A DNA stretch of 64,000 bases from Taxillus chinensis. Its lineage: Eukaryota > Streptophyta > Magnoliopsida > Santalales > Loranthaceae. The DNA lies in contig CM042087.1 in NCBI GenBank assembly GCA_023512835.1, positions 22,005,894-22,069,893 of the forward strand, in the 5' to 3' direction. Made by a program: the position numbers and the translations under genes. Shown here one piece after another: positions 43,492 through 53,973 of the stretch. Under the pieces are notes generated by a model. It was not told where the DNA came from and ran no database searches. It saw only the letters and a program-made list of their open reading frames with translations. How positions within the stretch are numbered: the first letter of the stretch is position 1; each line of letters starts with the position of its first letter.

Positions 43492-45794
43492 TTACACTTT
43501 TGGTGTCCAAACTTGTTTTGGGCGGTTAGAAGAAACAGCAGTAGTGTTAACAGTTCCGGATTTAAATTTGTTAGGAATTTTAGCTTTCCAGGTTGACTTT
43601 ATTCTGTTAGGTTCAGCTGCTTCTTTTACTTGGGTTTTCTTGGGAGAGACACTCCTTTGAGATTTAGATTTAGATTTGATCGAAGAACCCTTTTTGATAA
43701 ACTGATCTTTATTAATATGAATTTGATTACAAAGCCAGTTATCAGATAAGCTCCAGCATTCATAGTTATAATGACCTATTTCTCTACAGATGGAATAGAC
43801 ACTATGATGCGGAGTGGTAACAGGGGATTCAGGTTTCTCAGGTTTAACAAATTTTCTACTTTGTTCCCTATGGCCTAATCCTTTGCGATTAGGTGATGCG
43901 CTCTTGGCCCTAAATGCGCCAGCCTTGGCCTTTCCTTTCTTTCTGGGCGCTATAGTTTCGGCTTTAACTGCAGCAACCTTCCCTTCATCATTAGGTACGG
44001 GTGCTACTGCTTTGGGAACTGCAGTAACAGCCTCGGTTCCACAATCATAGACTATGGTGCCACTTGAAATGAAACCATCCAACGGTTTAGACGTACTAAC
44101 AAGGTACAGGTTGCTTAGTTTCGGAATGAAATCTGGAGGACACTCAATAGTTTGTGTGGAGGTCGATGGTTCGGAGCCTAGGCCAGGTTTGACTCGAATG
44201 TTGTCTGGATCAGTTCTAAAAGTAGAGGCTATTTCCCCGGATTTTAGCCACTTACGATTTATTTCCTTTTCCTGTTCCAGTTCATTTTTGAGACGTTTCA
44301 CAATCACTTTTAGGCCAGTTAGGTTTGTATTTAGCATGTGATTTTCAGCTCTTAGTTCATGATACCAAGCCTCTTTACCCCTGAAGTCAGTTATGTCCTT
44401 TTCTAGTCTAGCAACAGTAATCTCAAGATGTTTGTTCTGACTTTCCATATCTTTGTACATTTGAGTAATTATTAGTCTCTCATTCTTTTCATGATCACAT
44501 TCAATAATAAGAGATTCTAATTTACTCATAAGCTCAGAGATCGAAGGTACCTCAGTATTTGCCATGAGGCAGATGTTCGGCTTAGGAGTTGGCTCATCAT
44601 CCGAGGATTCCTCCTCTTCTTCCGAGCCACTGATGTACTTTGTGATGAACGCCTTCCTCTTGTTCCTTGCTGTTGTCTGAGGTGGAGCGACGAGGAGTAA
44701 CCTTGTCACTTTTCTCGGCCATTTTAGATTTGGATTTACAGTCCTTGGCCTAGTGACCGGTTTTCCCGCAGTTAAAGCATTCCTGGGAACTGGACTCCGA
44801 TCGCTCCTTCCTTCGGAATGACGATGAGGAGCCTTTTTTGAATCCTTTTCTGCTTTTCCGCAGGAATTGCTCGAAGGATTTGATGAGAAGGGCTATTTCC
44901 TCTTCACCATCAGAGTCAAAATTCTCGGACTTTTCAGTATCATCATTCCTCAGTATGCTAAGACATTCCATAACTTTAAAAGCTACCCCCTTTTCTTTCC
45001 AAGCTATTTTCTTATCTCGGTCAGAGTATTTAAATCTAACCTCGTGAGTCCGTAGCTCTCCATATAGTTCTTCAAGGGGAACATACTGCAAGTTCTTGTC
45101 GGATTGCATTTGGAGTTGCTTGGAGTAGTAGCGATCTGACAAGGAGCGAAAAAACTTGTCATTAATTTGAGATTGAGAATAATGCTCATTGACAGTTTTT
45201 AGCTCAAGGATAAGCTTGCCGAATCTCCGATATATGCTCTCACGTGATTCGCCAAGTTTGTGGTTGAAACTCTCAAAGTTCTGTCTGAGAGTACAGATAA
45301 CATTCTGCATTTGGGACTGACTTCCCTCATAGAGGATTGTCAGTTTATCCCAGACAGCTTTCGCTATCGTGCAGCCCTGGACATCCGTGAAAGCTTCGGA
45401 GTCCAAAGACGATGTAACATATGCCAGAGCCTTTTCGTTAGCACACTACCAGGCTCTTTCATCATTGGTGTGTTCAGCATCAGTCTTTGGTCATCTAACT
45501 CCATGTTCTCCGATTGTCATCGGAGTGGGTATCTCTTGATGAAGACACGGCCACATGAGATGATCATGGCAAACCATGAACATTCTCATGCGAGCTTTCC
45601 ACTGGGAGAAAAGCTCAGGTGTGAACTTTGGCGACTTTGTCAGAGTAAAACCAGAACTCCGAGGTTGTGAAGCAGCGGCAGTAGCAGGTTGAGGTGGATC
45701 GACATTTTCACTCATCGCTATGATTAGGAAGGGGCTCTTGTGCACCTCCGGAGTTAAGGCGAGTGTTGAATAGCATACTGCTTTCTTCGGCCAT
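43492..45794 (-). pseudogene. gag: A2 gag (broken)
   Basis: ATG at 45794 (MAEESSMLFNTRLN). The core includes FTPELFSQWKARMRMFMVCH, AKAVWDKLTILYEGSQSQMQ, ESIYRRFGKLILELK and YYSKQLQMQSDK. The zinc knuckle CFNCGKTGH-AKDC has a TAG in its middle (near 44752). After a frame change the long ORF 43492-44709 (405 codons) carries an acidic run (SGSEEEEESSDDE), a coiled coil (about residues 55-160), a Lys-rich part, a second knuckle-like CREIGHYNYEC lacking its first Cys, and the WTPKV terminus before TAA (43494-43492). Confidence 0.88.
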
Positions 45795-45841
45795 TGATGA
45801 GATAGAAAGGGTGGGATCTCTACTTTGAACAGATAGAACTT

Positions 45842-45853
45842 GCTTTGATACCA
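45842..45853 (-). other. primer binding site of A2
   Basis: Minus strand TGGTATCAAAGC, initiator-Met-tRNA type, two bases from the LTR border. Confidence 0.85.
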
Positions 45854-45855
45854 CT

Positions 45856-47295
45856 TGTCGGTCCCTTGGAGCCTAGAGGGGGGTGAATAGGCTCTTATCG
45901 AAACTCGTTTCTAACTCTTTGGCATTACACTTATCTGGTTAAAAGATAGAATCAATGCAAAAGATAACCAGATAGTGGAAGTATTTTGTTTTATTATCAG
46001 AATGATAAGTACAACAAAATAAAAGCAGACTAAAGTTTGAAAGCTTTTAGACCTATTTAACAACTCTTTAACACTTTGTTTACAAGTACACACACGCTAG
46101 CCTCTATGATCTCAAATAGCTTTGGTACATACACAAAACCTCTTACACTTGTTCTTATGCACTTGTACTAATCTATTTTCGTTTATGCATAAGTGTTACT
46201 ATTTATAGTGACATCCACAAGAGACAACCTTGGAACTTGTTGTTCCGGACATTATGAACATTTACTGTCTCTCGGAAATCTCTCTACCTCAATTGCTGCG
46301 GATGTGGTCTTCAAGATCTTGGGTTTGCAACACATAAGAGTCTTTGTAAGTTCCCAAGTGTAATTAAAGTTGTTTCCACATATCCGGATGATCCACGTGT
46401 AAGATACTTTAAGTTTTCAACGAGTTTGTCTTACATCGGAAAGCAGCGAGCTAGTGACTTTGATTACGAAGAGATAAGTTGAATAACGTCTTCTTGAATC
46501 CGGTGTAAGGTTCCTTATTCCATGTTTAAATTAAGCTCGGATCCTTACTCTGTAATATTGATTGTTTACTCCGTATCAATTTAGCACTGGAATCCTTGTT
46601 CCTTGTAAGCGCTTCCTTACTCCGTATGAATGAGAAGGTCGGAGTCCTTACTCCGCATTAGCGCTTCCTTACTCCGTATCTAGTTTCCTTACTCCACATG
46701 AGTTGAAGGAACGGATGGCTTACTCCGTATTAGCACATCCTTACTCTGCATGAGTGAGTGGTTCGGATTCCTTACTCCGCATCTAGTTTCCTTACTCCGT
46801 GCGAATAAATACTCAAGTCCTTATTCCGTAGAAATGCTTCCTTACTCCGTATGTATGGAAAACTCGGATTCCTAACTCCGTATCTTCTTTACTTTAGTCC
46901 GGTTGAGTGGAAGACTTAACTTTTTTTTAACTCCATGACGACTCTTTTATCTCGTGCGACTTTGTAGACTAAGATTCTTACTCCACATCTAGTTGACTTA
47001 GTCCGTTTGAAGTGTTAGATGCGGATTTCTTAGTCCGTAGATTTTAGGTTCTTAGTCCGCATGAATGATCCTTATTCCGTATGAAGTAAAGACTTGGTTA
47101 TATACCAAGTGTTTGACGACACTCATTCTCACCTGGATCAGGATTATGTATCCTGTCCTTAGCTTTGCTCTCATGAGTGTAGGTCCAGATGAAGGTCAAA
47201 TCTTCTGCAATGACTTAAGATAAAACAACAAAGGTCTCAAATCAAATTACATAGGGCTTTATCAGCATCATCAAAATTCTGGGCTTGATCCAATA
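45856..47295 (-). repeat. 5' LTR of A2
   Basis: 1440 bp; plus strand TGTCGGTCCC to GATCCAATA (canonical ...CCAACA). Scattered CGGAGTAAGGA motifs (46500-47060), no tight array. Directly followed by A3 gag sequence. Confidence 0.92.
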
Positions 47296-47424
47296 GCAAC
47301 TGACACTAACAAAGTAAAGTCAACATGGAAAGCTAAAGTTCTTAACGAAGCAATACCCAAAACTATTAACACTATGGTTGTTTCTCCTAACCACCTGAAA
47401 CAAGTTTGGGCACCAAAAGTGTAA
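47296..47424 (+). pseudogene. gag: A3 gag C-terminus
   Basis: Last 40-odd codons of gag (STWKAKVLNE ... KQVWAPKV), then TAA at 47422-47424. The A2 LTR begins right upstream. Confidence 0.85.
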
Positions 47425-50400
47425 TCTGTTGTCTTGCAAGAGCATCTCTGGAATTCATTGCCGGACCACTTGAAGTTAAAGTTCAATCAAAGCAAGTAGA
47501 TACTCGATAGTGGATGCTCCAGACATATGACGGGTGATCAGTCTCTGCTCATAGAAGTTGCTGACAAACGAGACCCATACATATCATATGGCGACAACAG
47601 TAAAGGTAAGACTGTGGGGTATGACACTTTAACCAATGGCTGTGTATCAATTACTAAGGTTGCACTAGTCGAAGGTTTGAAGCATAATTTACTGAGTGTC
47701 AGTAATTTATGTAACAAAGGATTTACTGTTTCCTTTATGTCCAACACCTGCACAGTTAGGGATAACTTATCCGGATATGTTAAGTTATCTGGTTTAAGAG
47801 ATGGGGACATATACTCAGTGGTCTTAAGAAATAATTCTTCTGACCCTGTATGCTTCCTCACTAAAGCATCAGATGAAGAAAGTTGGCTATGGCACAAGCA
47901 TTGCGCTTATTTAAATTTTAAAACTTTGTCTAAACTAGCGTCGCTTGACTTGGTCAATGGTCTACCAAAATATAAATACTCCAGAGACTCTCTCTATCGA
48001 GAATGCTAACTTGGCAAGCAGACCAAGCATATCTTTAAGAGCAAATTAGTTAATTCAATAATTGCTCCGTTGTAACTTCTTCATATGGACCTCTATGATC
48101 CCATTTCTATTGCTTCTCTTGTTGGTGCGAGATATACCCTTGTGGTTATCGATGACTTCACCAGGTATACATGGGTGATATTCCTGAAGTCGAAGGATCA
48201 AACCATTGAACATCTTGTAGATCTCTTCAATTGAATAAGCAATTCACAAGGACTAAACATTAAATGCATAAGGAGTGATCATGGTACGGAATTTGACTTT
48301 TCCGATATGAGATCATATTGTTCTAAACAGGGCATTCAGCATGACTTCTTTGTGCCCAGGACTCCACAACAAAATGGATTTACTGAGCATAAGAATCACA
48401 CTTTAGTCGAAGCTGGTAGATCAATGTTAGCAGGGGTAAAGCTTCCTCTCAGTCTATTGGTTGAAGCTATGTCCACTGCATGTTATGTTCAGAATAGAAC
48501 TCTTATTAATAAGGTTACCATGAAAACACCCTATGAGATGTGGAGAGGCAGGAAGCCGTCAATCTCTCATTTCAAAGCTTTTGGGTGTGCTTGCTACGTG
48601 TTAAACAACGGCAAAGAGGCCTGGAGTAAATTTGAGCCAAAATCCGATGATGGGATCTTTGTTGGATACTCGTTACACAGCAAGGCTTATTGCATCTTCA
48701 ATAGAAAACGTTTAATAGTTGAAGAATCTATCCATGTTAATTTTGATGAATCTAACCTTGATTGGTCAAGTATAGGATCTTCAAATTCAAATGTGCAGGA
48801 TCATACAGACACGATTGATTATTCTTAGCTCCAACATGTTCCTGCCACTACTACTGATGAATCACCGAGCACCAAAGAAGCAAGAAGAAATGTCACTGAC
48901 GATGCTTCCGAAGATTCGGACTCAAGACTTCCACTCAACTCCAGACCAATTGATATGAACATTCAAAACACCGTAGAACCTTCTAGTCCGTCCGGACCAG
49001 TTAATACTAAAAGTCATAGTGCCAAAAAACCTCAAAGTACTTCTTGAACTTTTCATCATATGGATATAACTGGCCCGGAAGAAGCTCAACCAGCCAATGT
49101 ATAAGATCCACCCGATCTGCAAGGCTTCAAATCATTGACTATTCACCACCACTTGTGTAGAACTATAGGTGGACTCGAAACCACCCATCAGATCAAGTGA
49201 TTGGTGATCCTACTATTGGAGTAAGAACAAGGGCAGCCACCTCCAACTTGTGTCTCTACTCCTATTTTCTATCACAGATTCAAACTAGATAGACGCTATG
49301 CAAGAAGAGCTAAATCAGTTCAAGAGGAATGAAGTGTGGACGCTCGTACCAAGGCCTAGGTCCCAACAAATCATTGGAGTTAAATGGGTGTTGCAGAGCA
49401 AACTAGATACCGATGGAATAGTAATCCGGAACAAAGCTCGACTAGTAGCCAAAGGATATCGTTAAAAAGAAGGCATTGATTATGACGAAACCTTTACTCT
49501 AGTAGCTAGACTTGAGGTAATCTGAATGTTCTTAGTGTATGCATCTTATGAAAACTTCATAGTTTATCAAATGGATGTCAAGAGCGGTTTTCTTAATGGA
49601 GATCTTCAAGAGGAGGTTTATGTTGAACAACCACTGAGCTTCATTGAATACAAGGCTGAACATATGGTGTATAAACTATGGAAAGCCTTGTACGGATCAA
49701 GCAAGCTCCAAAAGCCTTGTACAAAGATCTTGTCGAATTCTTGCTCGAACACAACTTCAGAAAAGGGAAGATAGTCACGACATTATTTCTATGGAAAGAG
49801 AAGGGTCATTCTCTGATCGTATAAATTTATGTGGATGGCATCATTTTTGGATCATCTAATCCAAAGCTTTGTGAAGAGTTTGCGAAGTTGATGACTGGCA
49901 AGTTTGAAATGAGCATAATGGGAGAATTATCGTACTTCCTTGAAATAGAAGTTAAACGAATGAAGGATGGAATCTTCATCAACCAAGCTAAGTACACACG
50001 AAACTTAATCAAGAAGTTCGGAATGCAAAAATCAACTCCCGTGAAGACTCCCATGCCAGTCAGTGCCAAGTTAGATTTTAATCTTAACAGAGAATCAGTA
50101 AATGTGACTGAATACAGAGGTATGATAGAATCATTGCTATATCTTACAACAGGTCGCCCAAATATCATGTTCGCAACCTGCATATGTGCAAGATATCAAG
50201 CGAATCCTAAAGAGTCGCACATGCTTCATGTCAAATGGATATTACGGTATCTTAAGGGGACTGTGAATTTAGGACTTTGGTATCCAAAGGAGTCCAACTT
50301 CTCTTTATCCGGATACTCAGATGCTGATTTTGCTGGGTGTCACATCGACAATAAGAGTACTAGTGGTACTTGTCAGTTCCTTGGAAACAGATTGATTTCA

Positions 50401-52276
50401 TGGTTCAGTAAGAAGCAGAATTCCGTATCAACCTTTACTATTGAGGCGGAATATATAGTTGCTGGGAGTTGCTGCGCACAACTTCTTGATAATGTGCATT
50501 TATGTCATTATTCTGGTGTATATTTAGGACATTAAAGAGCATAACTAGAGCTTAATTTATCCATATTTCTCTCGATATTTGCTCTAACACCTTAGGAAGA
50601 CATTATTTGGCCTATATATGTGTTTTTTGAGGCTGTTTTGGCAGGTTTTTAGGCAATTTCATCTCATGGACATTAGCCAAATCACTTCATGTACCAAAGA
50701 AGGAACTTGTGGCAATAGAAGGCATCCTAAGGAGGCAAAACATGAGTGCACGTCACATGGACCATTGTCACGTGTAAGGAGATAATTATAGTCCCGCCTT
50801 CTACACGACGCTAGGAATCTTGGGGAGCAATTTCAGCTCATTTGGAGCTGCACGTCATATTAGGATATGACGTGCACCTGTATTTTTGCATAGTTCACTT
50901 TGGTTTAATATTTTAAAGACTTTTCTCTGAAGAACCTTGGTTTAAATCTGCTTGGTTTGAGCATTATTGTAACTTCAAGATGGATTTTGGGTCATTAAGC
51001 AAAACGACGTAGTTTTGCTAATGGGTTGTCAGTTGTGGGCTAGGGCACATCTTTAGCTAGACTTGCAGCCCTATATAAAGGAAAAAAACACATCCACCAT
51101 CCAGAGAACTGAACATATGAGAAAAGGGCTGATGGCTGGAAACCCTAGCAGACCTGGAGGTGTGGATTGCTACTAGAATTGAAGATCAGAGCTAGGATTG
51201 GGAATTATCTCGCACCTTAAGGAAGGAAGCCACCTGAAAACACACTTTCTCTCCTGTACCTAGGTCTAAATGATGTATTTTATGGATTCTGGTGTCATCT
51301 CCAATATGAGTGAGTAGTTCCTATTTTCTAGGGGAGCAATGTAGCCCCATATGCTATAATATTGATGATGGGTGAATTCTGGGTTTGTCTATGTGAAACT
51401 TGCATGTTTTAAGGATCTTATCATTATTTTATAATCTGGATTGTGCACTTCTGGATTCCTTAGTCCTAGTCAGGGACAGAACTCATGATTCTTGACATGC
51501 ATATGCTTGGTGTGACCATTATCCTTGCATGTGTGTGATTTATTAGCTGTGAAGCTGATGTATTGATGACCATTCATGCAGTAAGCGCTTAGAAGGTCTG
51601 ACAATGACCATTTCCCAAACCTTGGTTGATAAATAGCAAGCGTAGCTTAGAACAAACCTAAGAGCACTCGAATCAGTAGAAACAGTTTAGGGATGGCGAA
51701 GTTGTGACCCTAAATGCCTTAATTCTGAAATTTAAATCCAAAACCATTCTGTTTAGTAATCAAAGAGACAAGAGTTTTTAATTTGAGAAAAATACAAAAT
51801 GGTAAGCTAAAACATTTTCTAGGACTAGAGTAAATAGGTGATTTGATTAAAAACTGGAAAAGCTTGGTTAATTCTTGTGGGTTCGATCCCTTTCGTGCTG
51901 CTATACTGAGTAGTTACATTAAGGGAATCAAAGTAATATTTAGAAGGACAATTTAAAGACAAAAGCTGAACTAAATCAGTGGAGCTAGCAAAAAAATTGT
52001 TCATCAAATTTTTATGGTTTTAACATGACATCTGTTTCACTATACTGCGACAACACCAGTGCAATTACTATCAGTAATAATCCTGTCATGCACCCAAAGA
52101 CAAAGCACATTAAAGTCAGGTATCACTTCATCCGAGATCATGTTCACAAAAAGCACATATCTCTCGAACATGTTGCTACGGATAATCAACTCACAGACAT
52201 ACTCACTAAGCCCCTACCTGATGCAAGATTTTTCGAATTACTCCTCAAATTAGGTATGCTTGACCCTTTTGCATAG
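47425..52276 (+). pseudogene. pol: A3 pol (broken, split by LTR remnant)
   Basis: Same frame as gag after the stop (SVVLQEHLWN). Protease ILDSGCSRHMTGD; pre-integrase LWHKHCAYLNFKTLSK; integrase with all three acidic motifs readable (VVIDDFTRYTW, RSDHGTEF, QQNGFTEHKN) and the C-terminal FKAFGCACYVL / DDGIFVGYSLHSKAY region to 48828. RT follows with several stops. The catalytic YVDD is YVDG here (49830), so RT is dead. RNase H runs to SCCAQLL (50486), then resumes after the insertion at 52015 (YCDNTSA, KHIKVRYHFIRDH) and ends at TAG 52274-52276. About 25 bp of RNase H are lost at the insertion. Confidence 0.9.
50487..52014 (+). mobile_element. gypsy-type LTR remnant inside A3 RNase H
   Basis: TGATAATGTGCATTTATG at the left; ...GTTCATCA plus AATTTT at the right, like the LTR/leader border of Athila-type gypsy elements (inference). 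No target duplication, and copia bases are missing, so it is not a clean solo LTR. It has two ACGT/G-box hairpins (50746-50776, 50849-50876), palindrome AGCAAAACGACGTAGTTTTGCT in bases 50998-51019, and TATA box CTATATAAAG (51071-51080). Confidence 0.65.
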
Positions 52277-53860
52277 CTTCTTATTTATTCATTCAATAGT
52301 ATTTCTTTCAGAACATGCATCATGTTTCATGATGAGCATTAGACACTTACTGTTCTTACTGTTGATCATCTTTACTTGTGTCATGCATTATGTTTCTGAT
52401 AATATTCTCATACTTTCATAATGGGAGGATGCTTGCGTTTCCCGACTGAAGACGCTTATGCTAATATAATTAAAGACATATGAATAAAACTTCCATAGGA
52501 TTTCATTATTCATATTTTCATCTGTCACCACATGTCAAATGCCTTTTCATATTGATTGCAATATTAAAATGCTTGGTTAGAGAAATGAAATGGGTTAGCT
52601 AGGAATGCCTAGTGGATAAAATCACATTGCGATCGATCGATCACCAAGTGAAGTTTCCTCAAGGATAGACAACAATTTCTCAAGATCTAAATATTAAGCA
52701 GGAAATGTCCATCGAGAGAATCGCATGGTCTAATGGGGAGAAAATGCTTTATCTATTACCCAAGTAATACCCCCCTTATATGTCTCGTGACCTCTTTCCT
52801 AGCTGTCTATCTGAGGGGGAGTCAATCTCGAGAGGATCGCACGATCTAAGAGGGAGCAAAAGCTTCATCTATTACTTCCATAATAACCCCCTGATATGTA
52901 TCGGATGCTCTACCTCATAACTTTAACTTCTGGATCTAACTGGGCATGCATTGTTGAATCGGAATTGTGGCATGATTGAATGTTTTTGTTTCTTCAACTA
53001 TGTATTTTAATATAATAATCAATTGATTGTGTCTGGCATGTGTTCTTGAATCCATTCTCACTCATTAATCTTAAGTTGGGCACTCATATAAATTTAATTA
53101 ATCTTAGCTACGTCTTTCAGCATGAAGATTTCGCTATGTTGACAATATGAACTTATGTGTTTCTTATTTTTCATATGCATTGATCTCAGTAAAAATGATT
53201 CTTAACTTGTATGTATGTGTCTGTTGCATTCATTTTTAATGCATAAGTTCTGATTGTTTTTCATTAGTTCGGATTATGCTGACTTTTCATATCTGTTTAT
53301 ATCCGTACTAATCCCAACCTGTTAAGTTTTCTGTTCTTTTAGTTTATCTTTGTGAAGCTACAGGTTCAGATTCTCTTTGCATTTTCACCAATAAATATCT
53401 TGTCTGATGTCTTGGATTAGAAGTGTTGTGGTACTTCTTTTCTATTCGACTTTAAGACAGCAAAGGAATCTATCTTTCTCTTACAGCACCTGTTTCTACG
53501 GACTCGGTCTGTTTTTCATCCGGATACTCTTCTACGGATTATCTTTACCTCGAATGAAAGTCGGTTCAATTCCTCATGACTCTTGGAACTCTCAAATTGC
53601 GATAAACAAAGTCTTATCTTACATCGCGTATTTTTGAGGAGGGATAATGATGGTCCATTAAATGCACGTCTCGAGATAGGAAATTATTCACTTCATTTTT
53701 CAGAAGAAGGCAAACAGCTGTTATAAATGCTTGGTTATGCTGCCTCCACATCATCTCTTTACTTGGGGGAACCAACTATCAAGTCTAATGACATCAGATT
53801 GTTAGGCGGTTCACTGTTCATTTCGCTTAAACCCTAGACCCACCGGCATCCATTGACCCG
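52277..53860 (+). other. spacer between RNase H and ORF3 (A3)
   Basis: Non-coding. Two similar blocks (about 52690-52808 and 52820-52915) each contain a GAGAGGATCGCA(T/C)G motif, a purine run (GGGGAGAAAATGC / GAGGGAGCAAAAGC), CATCTATTAC and a TAAT(A/C)CCCCC element, and are separated by CTGAGGGGGAG. The rest is AT-rich. Confidence 0.65.
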
Positions 53861-53870
53861 CCATATAAAT
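53861..53870 (+). promoter_or_regulatory. TATA-like box upstream of ORF3 (A3)
   Basis: CCATATAAAT, 104-113 bp before the ATG at 53974, followed by a CT-rich leader (CTCTTCATCTTCCG...). Same arrangement as in A2. Confidence 0.5.
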
Positions 53871-53973
53871 CCTAAGCCTTCACGCAAGAGCGCCTTATCA
53901 CTCTCATATTTCTAAGTCGCTCTTCATCTTCCGAAACCCTAAATTTCTTTTTCCTTCTCTGCATTTATTTCCA

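Larger units (their letters stand above)
31313..47295 (-). mobile_element. copia family A, copy A2, nearly complete
   Basis: Minus-strand order: 5' LTR (47295-45856), primer site, gag, stop, protease-integrase (split by solo LTR 42133-42765), reverse transcriptase-RNase H (separated by solo LTR 38734-41042), spacer, TATA, ORF3, polypurine tract, 3' LTR (32580-31313, lacking its last 172 bp). Without insertions it is about 13 kb, long for copia because of ORF3. It landed in the gag end of copy A3. Its outer left end has been lost in a fusion with a chromovirus LTR, so the target duplication cannot be checked. Confidence 0.92.
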
